NCBI GenBank assembly: GCA_002367235.1
Contig: DFBC01000158.1
Coordinates: forward strand, 10,064-24,153
Source of the DNA: Cellvibrionales bacterium UBA3090
GTDB lineage: Bacteria > Pseudomonadota > Gammaproteobacteria > Pseudomonadales > Porticoccaceae
Length of the DNA stretch: 14,090 bases
Reading direction: 5' to 3'
Position 1 is the first letter of the stretch, and every line of letters begins with the position of its first letter. The position numbers and the translations under genes are program-made. The notes beneath the pieces are model-generated. The model ran no database searches, was not told where the DNA came from, and was given only the letters and a program-made list of their open reading frames with translations. Below, piece by piece: positions 1-7,217 of the stretch.

Positions 1-6
1 TATATT

Positions 7-25
7 TGACCATATGGTAATAAAT
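7..25. promoter_or_regulatory. Putative TetR operator 1 (autoregulatory)
   Basis: The 10-bp perfect palindrome ACCATATGGT (9-18) sits in a 19-bp stretch that recurs with two mismatches at 691-709, just before the transporter gene. The arrangement ACCA-N2-TGGT is the core of the known E. coli RutR consensus (TTGACCA-N2-TGGTCAA), a TetR-family site. Lying at the very start of a TetR gene, it is probably the repressor's own operator. It overlaps the first ATG of the reading frame (14), so either the message starts very close to the gene or the true start codon is further in. Binding is inferred, not shown. Confidence 0.6.
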
Positions 26-634
26 GGTGCAAGATTGAATATTTCCGATCAACATAGACGTGTAGGGCGGCCTCGGCAGTTTGAAGAGGATCGGGTACTT
101 GATGCTGTGATGAATATATTTTGGCATCAGGGTTACGAAGGCACGTCACTAAAAGATTTGTGCATAGCGACGGGGCTGCATAAGGGTAGCCTTTATCAAG
201 CTTTTGGCGACAAGCATCAACTATTTTTAAAGTCACTGAAATATTACATGGATCAATCATTTAAAGATGTTGCATCGAGCGCTTATTTACATGATTCACC
301 TATGGCTAATCTACGTTCTTTACTAAAAGAAATAACGGCTAACTGTATAGCTGGTGAGGGTTGTATGGTGGTTAATACCTTGGTTGAAATGGCACCCCAT
401 GATCCAGAGGTGAAGCAAATGATCAGCCAAAGCTATGCTATGAAACAGCGGTTTTTGACTGATCTCATTGATAGGGCACAGCGTGATGGCGAAATCACCA
501 TTAAACAAGAACCAGATCGGTTGGCGGCGGTATTAATGGTGGCACTAGCGGGGCTTGCGGCAACGATAAAAGGATTTTCTAATACTGATCATGTTAGCTA
601 CGTTCTAGAGGATATACTGAATGCTTGGGTTTAG
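14..634 (+). CDS. TetR/AcrR-family transcriptional repressor
   Basis: This is a one-component DNA-binding repressor of about 200 residues, the usual TetR length. The N-terminal TetR helix-turn-helix spans residues 19-70, from GRPRQF through GYEGTSLKDL to the recognition helix around LHKGSLYQAFGDK (55-67). The C-terminal ligand-binding part is all-helical and contains a GCMVVNTLVEMA segment (116-127) typical of the family. C111 and C117 lie close together; a redox or electrophile-sensing role is possible but unproven. The start is uncertain. ATG at 14 lies inside a palindromic operator and lacks a visible ribosome site, the frame is open to the window edge, and TTG at 35 would give 199 aa and still keep the whole HTH. 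The gene ends 91 bp before the RND transporter, which carries a copy of the same palindrome, so it probably represses that transporter and itself. Sampled GC is low (33-48%). The inducer is unknown. Confidence 0.9.
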   Translation: MVINGARLNISDQHRRVGRPRQFEEDRVLDAVMNIFWHQGYEGTSLKDLCIATGLHKGSLYQAFGDKHQLFLKSLKYYMDQSFKDVASSAYLHDSPMANLRSLLKEITANCIAGEGCMVVNTLVEMAPHDPEVKQMISQSYAMKQRFLTDLIDRAQRDGEITIKQEPDRLAAVLMVALAGLAATIKGFSNTDHVSYVLEDILNAWV

Positions 635-690
635 CCGTGCTCAACAAGTTTGGATGCTCCGTAGGTGAGTTGTTAGTATTTTTTTATTTA

Positions 691-709
691 TGACCATTTG
701 GTAATTAAT
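691..709. promoter_or_regulatory. Putative TetR operator 2 (transporter promoter)
   Basis: The sequence TGACCATTTGGTAAT (691-705) matches 14 of 15 bases of the copy at 7-21. Its arms ACCA/TGGT are intact and only the central pair breaks symmetry. It is the only conspicuous palindrome in the 91-bp gap before the RND gene. A weak candidate promoter, TTGGAT (650-655) with TAGTAT (674-679) at 18-bp spacing, would place the site just after the transcription start, where a bound repressor would block it. The promoter assignment is tentative; the repeat itself is directly visible. Confidence 0.6.
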
Positions 710-725
710 AATCTGAGGTAATCTC

Positions 726-3095
726 ATGGACCGGTATTTTGAAGCGATAGATCGATTCTCCGCAAAGTTAACCAGAGGGGTCATTCAATTCCGTTGGTTG
801 GTGCTAATTGGCGTTGTTGTCATGACTATTGCTGCTGGTGCAGGGATGTCAAAGCTGGCATTTTCAGCAAACTACCGGACGTTTTTTTCTGAAGAAAACC
901 CTGAGTTAGCGGCATTCGAGAATTTACAGGCTACCTATACCAAAAATGACAACATCTTGTTCGTTATTGAGCAGACAGACGAGAGTGATAGTGAGACTGC
1001 TTTTAATAACAACACCTTGGCTGCAGTAGAGGCGCTCACGGCTGAGGCCTGGAAGATACCTTACGCCATTCGTGTTGATTCCATTAGTAATTTTCAATAC
1101 ACCAAGGCGATAGACGATGACCTGATTGTGGAAGACTTGGTTATCAATGCAAGCGACCTGAGCCCTTCCGAATTAGTCGAGCGTAAGAAAATTTCGCTCG
1201 AAGAGCCGCTGTTGGTCAATCAGCTGGTCACGCCTTCCGGTGATGTTACCGCTATCAATGTGATCCTACAGTATCCAGAGAAAAATTTGACTGAGGTGCC
1301 TGAAGCTGTCACTGCGGCAAGAGCACTGCGTGACCGGATAGAAACAGACTATCGCGGTATCAATATTTCATTGACTGGCGTCTCGATGCTCAATAACACC
1401 TTTTCGGAAGTAGGGATGTTGGATGCAGTAACGCTGACACCATTGATGTTTCTGGTGATATTAGTAATGTCCTGGCTAATTCTTCGTTCGTTTGCGGGTA
1501 CATTATCTATTTTGTTTGTGATTGCCTTTTCGTCTGTCGTTGGTATGGGGCTGGCAGGTTTCTGGGGTATTAAGCTCACACCAATTTCCATGAGTGCTAC
1601 GACAGTTATTCTTACGCTCGCCGTGGCGGACTCTATTCATATTCTTCTTTCTATGCGTGGCCTCATGCGCGAAGGGCTGGCGAAATCTGAAGCAATTCCC
1701 GAAGCGGTGCGCTTGAATTTTATGCCGGTCACCATTACGTCAGTGACGACTATCGTGGGTTTCCTTTCATTGAACTTCTCGGATTCTCCACCGTTTTGGC
1801 ACCTCGGTAATATCACGGCAGTAGGGATTGGCGCCGCCTGGCTGTTTTCAATCACGCTGCTGCCCGCTTTGATGAGTTTATTACCCGTCAAAGTGAAAGA
1901 GGCGCATGAGGCTGAATGGTCACAAGTAATGATGGCTCGGTTGGCTAACTTCGTGATTGAACATTATCGCAAGTTGTTGTTGGGTATAACCCTCACTGTT
2001 CTGGCTTTCATGGCTCTTATTCCAACCATTACGTTTAACGATCAATGGGTTGAGTATTTTGACGAACGTGTCGAATTTAGAACTGAGTCGGATCAGGCGC
2101 TGAAGTACTTTGGGTTGTACCCTATAGAATTCTCTGTGCCTGCACTTAATGCTGGCGGAATCAGTGAACCCGAATATCTAAACCACCTTGAAGATTTTGT
2201 ATTGTTTCTCCGTTCTCAGCCAGAGGTGATACATGTTTACTCTATCACTGACATCATGAAACGGCTGAACAAAAATATGCACGGCGACGATCAGGGTTTT
2301 TATCGCATACCTGATAATCGAGAGTTATCGGCACAGTATCTGTTGTTATATGAGCTGTCTCTGCCCTATGGCCTGGATCTCAACGACAGAATCAATGTGG
2401 ATAAATCAGCCACTCGGGTCACTGCCATGCTGCAGAGGGCGACTACCAGTGAAACCAAGGTGTTTCTAGCCGAGTCCCGCGAGTGGATGGCCGAAAACTG
2501 GCCCGACTATATGCAAGCGCAACCTACCAGTGCTCAGGTGATGTTTACCTACATTACCGATCGCAATATAGACAACATGATCACAGGTACTATTGCTGCA
2601 ATTATAGCGATTGCTCTTATCATGATTCTTGCCTTAAGAAGTTTCCGACTGGGCATGTTGAGTATGATACCTAATGGTTTGCCTCTATTGATGACATTTG
2701 GCACTTGGGCATTACTTATTGGTGAGGTGGGATTTTCTGTTGCTACCGTTGCTTCCATTTCATTGGGTATTATTGTGGATGATACGGTGCATTTTCTTTC
2801 AAAATATGTGCGAGCCCGAAATGAAAAGGGACTCTCTGCGGAAGATTCCATTCGATATGCCTATCGCAACGTGGGCATGGCTATCTTAGTTAATACCATC
2901 ATCTTGATCGTCGGCTTCCTGGTGTTGACAACGTCGGCCTTCAAAATGAATGTGGATATGGGGTGGATGACCATTATGTCGATCTTATTTGCCCTGATAC
3001 TGGACTTCCTGTTCCTCCCCGCGCTTTTGTTGGTGATCGGTAAAGAAAAGAGCAGTGTATCTACAACTAATGCAGTGTCAGTGCCAAATTCTTGA
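726..3095 (+). CDS. RND-superfamily (MMPL-type) inner-membrane transporter
   Basis: This proton-driven exporter is of the two-half RND/MMPL kind (COG1033-like), 789 aa, shorter than the ~1,050 aa of AcrB-type drug pumps. Each half has one membrane helix (about 24-46 and 417-435), a periplasmic loop (about 47-232 and 436-617), then a five-helix bundle (about 233-390 and 618-775). Putative proton-relay acids sit in equivalent helices: D302 in LAVADSIH and D685/D686 in GIIVDDTVHF. TGAGGT (714-719) precedes ATG by six bases and fixes the start. No membrane-fusion protein or TolC-like gene is nearby. Instead a periplasmic LolA-like protein and an outer-membrane barrel follow, a pairing that suggests movement of lipids or other hydrophobic compounds, as in MmpL, HpnN or BstA relatives. 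The substrate and direction of transport cannot be read from the sequence. Expression is probably controlled by the upstream TetR through the palindrome at 691-709. Confidence 0.92.
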   Translation: MDRYFEAIDRFSAKLTRGVIQFRWLVLIGVVVMTIAAGAGMSKLAFSANYRTFFSEENPELAAFENLQATYTKNDNILFVIEQTDESDSETAFNNNTLAAVEALTAEAWKIPYAIRVDSISNFQYTKAIDDDLIVEDLVINASDLSPSELVERKKISLEEPLLVNQLVTPSGDVTAINVILQYPEKNLTEVPEAVTAARALRDRIETDYRGINISLTGVSMLNNTFSEVGMLDAVTLTPLMFLVILVMSWLILRSFAGTLSILFVIAFSSVVGMGLAGFWGIKLTPISMSATTVILTLAVADSIHILLSMRGLMREGLAKSEAIPEAVRLNFMPVTITSVTTIVGFLSLNFSDSPPFWHLGNITAVGIGAAWLFSITLLPALMSLLPVKVKEAHEAEWSQVMMARLANFVIEHYRKLLLGITLTVLAFMALIPTITFNDQWVEYFDERVEFRTESDQALKYFGLYPIEFSVPALNAGGISEPEYLNHLEDFVLFLRSQPEVIHVYSITDIMKRLNKNMHGDDQGFYRIPDNRELSAQYLLLYELSLPYGLDLNDRINVDKSATRVTAMLQRATTSETKVFLAESREWMAENWPDYMQAQPTSAQVMFTYITDRNIDNMITGTIAAIIAIALIMILALRSFRLGMLSMIPNGLPLLMTFGTWALLIGEVGFSVATVASISLGIIVDDTVHFLSKYVRARNEKGLSAEDSIRYAYRNVGMAILVNTIILIVGFLVLTTSAFKMNVDMGWMTIMSILFALILDFLFLPALLLVIGKEKSSVSTTNAVSVPNS

Positions 3096-3139
3096 TAAAA
3101 GACTGGTATGAAAAAGTGACATTTTTAAAGGAGAATAAA

Positions 3140-3961
3140 ATGAAACAACTGAATTTCTTACGTGCCACTTTTTTATCCGTGGTGGGTGTGTTGGGAGCCT
3201 TCGATGTGCTGGCCGCCACTCAGGGTGAGGGTGGTGCGCAAGAAGGTAAAGGTTTTGATGTCGCGGCAAGATCAGATCGGTCCGATCGGGGCTTTGGCGA
3301 TAGTGCGGTTGAAATGACCATGGTGCTGCGGAATGCAGCCGGTCAGGAGTCCTCCCGAAGCATGAGTTTCACGACGCTTGAAATGCCCGATGAATCGGTG
3401 GGGGATAAAAGTTTGGTACTATTTTCGATACCAAGAGATATTGAAGGGACGGCATTGCTGTCTCATGCAAAAATTCTTGACCCTGATGATCAGTGGCTCT
3501 ATTTGCCCGCACTGAAGAGGGTAAAAAGAATTTCATCCAGAAATAAATCTGGCCCTTTTGTCGGTTCAGAATTTGCCTTTGAAGATTTTACGGCGAGTGA
3601 ATTGAACAAGTTCAGCTATAAGTATTTGCGGGAAGAACCCTGTGGTGAATTGCAATGCGATGTGGTGGAGCGCTATCCCCGTTATGAAAACTCGGGCTAC
3701 ACCAGGCAGATCTCATGGGTGGATACTACCGATTATCAAATTCGGAAAATTGAGTTTTACGACCGTCGCGACAGCCTTCTTAAAGAGCTGAAGTTTGAGG
3801 ACTACCGTAAATATGATGGGAAATATTGGCGTGCGCATCGTATGGCCATGAAAAACCTGCAGACAAACAAGAGCACAGATCTCGTCTATGGCGAATATAA
3901 ATTTGGTGTCGGGTTGACCGACAAAGATTTTGTAAAAGGCCGGCTGTCTCGCCTGAGGTAA
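3140..3961 (+). CDS. LolA-like periplasmic protein (outer membrane lipoprotein-sorting protein family)
   Basis: This is a secreted periplasmic protein of 273 aa. A Sec signal peptide (residues 1-25, hydrophobic FLSVVGVLGAF, likely cut after VLA) is followed by a domain of the LolA-like fold. Its most diagnostic stretch is LDPDDQWLYLPALKRVKRI (113-131) followed by SGPFVGSEFAFEDF (137-150), typical of proteins annotated 'outer membrane lipoprotein-sorting protein' that sit beside RND exporters. C168 and C173 could form a disulfide. There is no lipobox, so the protein should be soluble. The start at 3140 is supported by AAAGGAG (3127-3133); an in-frame TTG at 3092 overlapping the transporter stop has no such support and would put 16 polar residues before the signal peptide. 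The fold suggests a hydrophobic pocket that accepts cargo from the RND pump and passes it towards the outer membrane. That role is inferred. It is unlikely to be the true LolA, which is shorter and not RND-linked. Confidence 0.85.
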   Translation: MKQLNFLRATFLSVVGVLGAFDVLAATQGEGGAQEGKGFDVAARSDRSDRGFGDSAVEMTMVLRNAAGQESSRSMSFTTLEMPDESVGDKSLVLFSIPRDIEGTALLSHAKILDPDDQWLYLPALKRVKRISSRNKSGPFVGSEFAFEDFTASELNKFSYKYLREEPCGELQCDVVERYPRYENSGYTRQISWVDTTDYQIRKIEFYDRRDSLLKELKFEDYRKYDGKYWRAHRMAMKNLQTNKSTDLVYGEYKFGVGLTDKDFVKGRLSRLR

Positions 3962-3963
3962 TC

Positions 3964-5196
3964 ATGCTGAAAATTAACTTCCGTTCACAGGCAAGCCGTT
4001 TGGCTGGCCTGTCCATAATGAGTGTTATGGGCTTAGCCTCAATTACAACAATAGCTGATGAGTCCCATTGGGATATTTCTGGCAATACAGCATTGCAGGT
4101 AAGGGGTTTTACTCAGGATGCTCTATGGCCACAACAAAATACCAGTGATGTTGAGGCTTCCGTGTCCGGTGAGTGGGAGGTGCGTTGGCGGAGTGAAGAG
4201 GGTGACCAGCGGGCCTCCTTTATTCCCTTTGCCCGCTGGGACGAAAATGACGACGAACGCAGCCACTTTGACCTTCGGGAAGCATATTGGGCTTACGAAG
4301 GCGATGGGTATGAGCTACTTGTTGGTATCAATAAAGTTTTCTGGGGCGTGACGGAATCTGTTCATCTGGTGGATATTATCAACCAGACAGATCTGGTAGA
4401 AGATATTGATCAGGAAGATAAGCTTGGGCAGCCCATGGTCAATCTTGCATTGCAGCAGGATTGGGGCTTGTTGAACGTTTACCTGCTGCCGTATTTTCGC
4501 GAGCGGACATTCCCCGGTCAAGACGGTCGTTTTCGTTCGCCATTGCCTGTGGCTTGGGACGATGCCGAATACGAATCGGGAGACAAGGACAAACATCTAG
4601 ATTTTGCTTTGAGATACAGCCACTACTTTGGTGATGTCGATGTAGGGTTATATTATTTTCGCGGCACAAACCGTGAACCGAGGTTAGAGCTAGCGCCCAG
4701 CGGCCGCGAGCTGACGCCATTCTATGATCAAATTGATCAGGTCGGGTTAGATCTTCAATACACCAGAGATGCCTGGCTATGGAAACTGGAAGCGATTGTC
4801 AGGGATGGCTATGAGCAGTCCTATATGGCTTCAGTCGCCGGTTTCGAGTATACCTTTTATCAAGTGTATGAGAGCGATGCGGATATTGGTTTCTTGCTGG
4901 AGTATCAGCACGATGAACGCTCATCGCAGGAGCCGCTAACCACCGCGGATAACGATGTTTTTTTTGGTGGCCGGTGGTCATTAAATGATACTCAAGATAC
5001 CGCTGTACTGGCGGGTGTGGTGGTGGATAAAAAGACCTCTGAGACTTTTTTCAACCTCGAGGCCGAAAGGCGGTTTGGTGACAACGTCGTTCTGGAATTG
5101 CGGGCGAGAGCAATAACCAATGCCGAACAGGATGAGCCACTCTATTCCTTCAGTCGGGATGACTATATTCAGCTGCAAATCAGTCGATTTTTCTAA
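3964..5196 (+). CDS. Outer-membrane beta-barrel protein, DUF1302-like, RND-associated
   Basis: This is a predicted outer-membrane barrel of 410 aa. A signal peptide (1-31, likely cut after TIA) leads into a sequence of short amphipathic strands rich in aromatic and acidic residues. It ends ISRFF, the C-terminal aromatic signal recognised by the BAM complex. Residues 105-145 (REAYW, GINKVFWG, LVDIINQTD) resemble the 'lineage of barrel strands with W-G and D-I-N-x-x-D' seen in DUF1302-type proteins, but the family assignment is by eye. The gene starts two bases after the LolA-like stop, and its ribosome site TGAGGT overlaps the end of that gene, indicating co-translation or at least a shared transcript. 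It probably provides the outer-membrane end of the transport route begun by the RND protein. Whether the barrel is an open channel or a receptor cannot be told. A barrel topology prediction would settle the strand count. Confidence 0.75.
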   Translation: MLKINFRSQASRLAGLSIMSVMGLASITTIADESHWDISGNTALQVRGFTQDALWPQQNTSDVEASVSGEWEVRWRSEEGDQRASFIPFARWDENDDERSHFDLREAYWAYEGDGYELLVGINKVFWGVTESVHLVDIINQTDLVEDIDQEDKLGQPMVNLALQQDWGLLNVYLLPYFRERTFPGQDGRFRSPLPVAWDDAEYESGDKDKHLDFALRYSHYFGDVDVGLYYFRGTNREPRLELAPSGRELTPFYDQIDQVGLDLQYTRDAWLWKLEAIVRDGYEQSYMASVAGFEYTFYQVYESDADIGFLLEYQHDERSSQEPLTTADNDVFFGGRWSLNDTQDTAVLAGVVVDKKTSETFFNLEAERRFGDNVVLELRARAITNAEQDEPLYSFSRDDYIQLQISRFF

Positions 5197-5220
5197 ATTA
5201 GTAGTAAAAATCTGTGATGT

Positions 5221-5246
5221 AACCGCCGGTTAAAGCAGGTTTTTTT
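5221..5246 (+). terminator. Candidate intrinsic terminator of the TetR/RND block
   Basis: Twenty-five bases after the barrel gene, AACCGC (5221-5226) can pair with GC-A-GGTT (5235-5241), one base bulged, around an 8-base loop. The T-run of the downstream arm continues to 5246. An alternative 5-bp hairpin TAACC-GCC-GGTTA is also possible. The stem is short, so efficiency is doubtful, but the position is right for ending the transporter operon. Confidence 0.4.
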
Positions 5247-5382
5247 GTAATTTTCCCCTTAGAAAACCCATATGAAATCTACCATTTCTACTCTGCTCTA
5301 TACTTAACGTAAGGCGTTGTTGTCTCGTGGGTGGGGGTTGAAAAAACCTGAATAACAAACCAGTGTGGTAAGGGGAGTGTTC

Positions 5383-6498
5383 ATGTTAATTGGTGTACCT
5401 AAAGAAATTAAAAACAATGAGTACCGTGTTGGTTTACGTCCTGCATCTGTACAGGAACTGGTGTTTCGTGGGCATCAGGTGATTATTGAAAATAATGCGG
5501 GTGCGGCTGTGGATTTTCCCAATGAGATGTATGTTCATGCCGGAGCATCGATTGCCACCACTGCCGAGCAGGTCTACCGCGAAGCAGACATGGTCGCCAA
5601 GGTGAAAGAACCCCAGCCTGCGGAGTGCGAGATGCTCCGCGAAAACCAGGTGTTATTTGCCTACCTACATTTAGCTGCGGATCCCTTGCAGGCCGAATTA
5701 TTGATTAAATCTGGAGCCACCTGCATTGCCTACGAAACGGTTACCGACAACCAGGGACGTCTTCCTCTGCTTGCCCCTATGTCGGAAGTAGCGGGGCGAA
5801 TGTCAGTGCAGGAAGGTGCGCACCATCTGGGCAATGCTTACGGTGGGCGGGGTCTCTTATTGGGTGGTGTGCCAGGTGTTGCGCCAGCTAACGTGTTGAT
5901 ACTTGGTGGTGGTGTGGTAGGGGAAAATGCCGCCAGTATCGCTATAGGTATTGGCGCAGATGTCACTATTGTCGATCGTTCAATTGATCGATTGCGTGAT
6001 CTGGAAAGACAGTTCTCAGGCCGTGCCCGGTGTGTCTATGCCACTACGGCCGCTATCGAAGAATATGCTTTGTTGGCAGACCTCATTATTGGTGCTGTCC
6101 TCATCCCTGGGGGTGCCACCCCAAAGTTGATTTCCCGCGATATTATTAAGGGCATGAAAAAGGGATCCGTGGTGGTGGATGTTGCCATTGATCAGGGTGG
6201 TTGCTTTGAAACATCCAGGCCCACCACCCATCAACAGCCAACCTTCGTGGTTGATGATGTAGTTCATTATTGTGTGGCCAATATACCGGGCGGCGTGGCT
6301 CGCACTGCGACTATGGCCCTGACCAATGTAAACCTTCCTTTTGCGGTGCAACTTGCCGATGACCCCATTGGTTCCATGCTGCGTAATGACAATCTTCGCC
6401 GAGGGCTGAATATCTATAAAGGCCTGGTGACTTATCCGGCCGTGGCTGCTGCACTGGGATATGATTACACCGATCCCTTGGATGTATTGGCGAAGTAG
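5383..6498 (+). CDS. ald: Alanine dehydrogenase
   Basis: This NAD-dependent cytoplasmic enzyme interconverts L-alanine and pyruvate plus ammonia (EC 1.4.1.1), normally as a hexamer, linking alanine use to central carbon and nitrogen metabolism. The 371-aa length is standard. The N-terminus MLIGVPKEIKNNEYRVGLRP is characteristic, with substrate-contacting R15, K75 (in AKVKEP) and catalytic H96 (in FAYLHLAAD) at the family's usual numbers. A Rossmann nucleotide loop GGGVVGENA lies near residue 175, and VDVAIDQGGCFETSRPT near 270 is another signature. ATG at 5383 is chosen because AAGGGGAG (5370-5377) precedes it at good distance; an upstream in-frame GTG (5365) would add six atypical residues and overlap the ribosome site. 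TATACT (5299-5304) may be a -10 element, without a convincing -35. No Lrp/AsnC regulator is adjacent, unlike in many ald loci. Confidence 0.97.
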   Translation: MLIGVPKEIKNNEYRVGLRPASVQELVFRGHQVIIENNAGAAVDFPNEMYVHAGASIATTAEQVYREADMVAKVKEPQPAECEMLRENQVLFAYLHLAADPLQAELLIKSGATCIAYETVTDNQGRLPLLAPMSEVAGRMSVQEGAHHLGNAYGGRGLLLGGVPGVAPANVLILGGGVVGENAASIAIGIGADVTIVDRSIDRLRDLERQFSGRARCVYATTAAIEEYALLADLIIGAVLIPGGATPKLISRDIIKGMKKGSVVVDVAIDQGGCFETSRPTTHQQPTFVVDDVVHYCVANIPGGVARTATMALTNVNLPFAVQLADDPIGSMLRNDNLRRGLNIYKGLVTYPAVAAALGYDYTDPLDVLAK

Positions 6499-6637
6499 CA
6501 ATATAGTTGATGTCAGTCATCGGCCACTGAACATTTTTTTGACCTTAGTTTGTTGCAGCATCGTGGTAGAGCTGGGAGAATCCGCGCAGCTGTTTTTGGC
6601 TGCTGTCTTAATAACCATTGTTTAGTTTGAGGGTGTC

Positions 6638-7198
6638 GTGACCAAGATTGGTTTGTTTTTTGGTAGTGATGAGGGAAATACCGAATCCATCGCCTATCGT
6701 ATTGCCCAACGTTTGGGTGAAGATGTGGTAGATGTACACGATGTGGGTGACGTCACTCAGCTAGAATTTATGGACTACGACAAACTGATTCTTGGTATTC
6801 CCACTTGGGATTTTGGTCAGATTCAGTCCGACTGGGAAGACTTCTGGGACGATGTTGAAGCTATCGACTTCTCTGGAAAAACAGTGGCATTTGTCGGTCT
6901 GGGAGACCAGTTCGGCTATGGAGATTTCTTTCTGGATGCCATGGGAATGCTCCACGATGTGGTGATCAAAACTGCGGATAAAATCGTGGGTTATTGGCCG
7001 ACGGAGGGTTATGACTACGATGCCTCAAAAGCAGAAATAGCCTTAGGGTCAGACGTGGCAGGAGGGAAGCTCTTTATGGGGCTTGCGCTTGATGAAGACC
7101 AGCAGCCGGAACTCTCTTCAGCTCGACTCAACCAGTGGTGTGCTCAAATCCACGCGGAGTTTGGTCTAGATACGCCACTTGTGGTGCTGGATGACTAA
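6638..7198 (+). CDS. fldB: FldB-type long-chain flavodoxin
   Basis: This small acidic FMN-binding electron carrier is 186 aa, long-chain type. The FMN-phosphate loop is FGSDEGNTE (8-16), followed by IPTWDFGQIQSDWEDF (54-69) and GLGDQFGYGDFFLDAMGMLHD (87-107). W57 and Y94 are placed to stack on the isoalloxazine ring. Segments such as GIPTWDFG, GYWPTEGY (118-125) and LALDE match E. coli FldB better than FldA, hence the symbol. One residue is unusual: the phosphate loop has E12 where the common pattern ([ST]-x-T-G-x-T) has Thr. The start is GTG at 6638, with TGAGGG (6628-6633) four bases upstream, and a near-identical N-terminus to other flavodoxins. The gene stands alone between ald (139 bp upstream) and the convergent cmoB (19 bp downstream). 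Its redox partner is not encoded here. Confidence 0.93.
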   Translation: MTKIGLFFGSDEGNTESIAYRIAQRLGEDVVDVHDVGDVTQLEFMDYDKLILGIPTWDFGQIQSDWEDFWDDVEAIDFSGKTVAFVGLGDQFGYGDFFLDAMGMLHDVVIKTADKIVGYWPTEGYDYDASKAEIALGSDVAGGKLFMGLALDEDQQPELSSARLNQWCAQIHAEFGLDTPLVVLDD

Positions 7199-7217
7199 TT
7201 AGTTTAAATGCCGCTAT

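Noticed and set aside
726..3095. Reading the RND gene as an AcrB-type multidrug pump
   Set aside because: At 789 aa it lacks the large docking domains, and no periplasmic adaptor or TolC-like gene accompanies it.
3092..3139. Earlier TTG start for the LolA-like protein, overlapping the transporter stop
   Set aside because: It would place a polar 16-residue stretch before the signal peptide, and the strong ribosome site belongs to ATG 3140.
6016..6501. 161-codon minus-strand open frame opposite ald
   Set aside because: It lies wholly inside a gene with full conserved alanine dehydrogenase sequence and has no recognisable domain, so it is a shadow frame.
6586..6603. Hairpin GCAGC-N8-GCTGC between ald and the flavodoxin gene
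   Set aside because: The T-run is in the loop rather than after the stem, so it does not look like an intrinsic terminator, and no known regulatory element was recognised.
7199..7217. Shared terminator between the convergent flavodoxin and cmoB genes
   Set aside because: The 19-bp gap has no stable stem with a T-run on either strand; GCCG/CGGC pairing just beyond it lies inside cmoB coding sequence.
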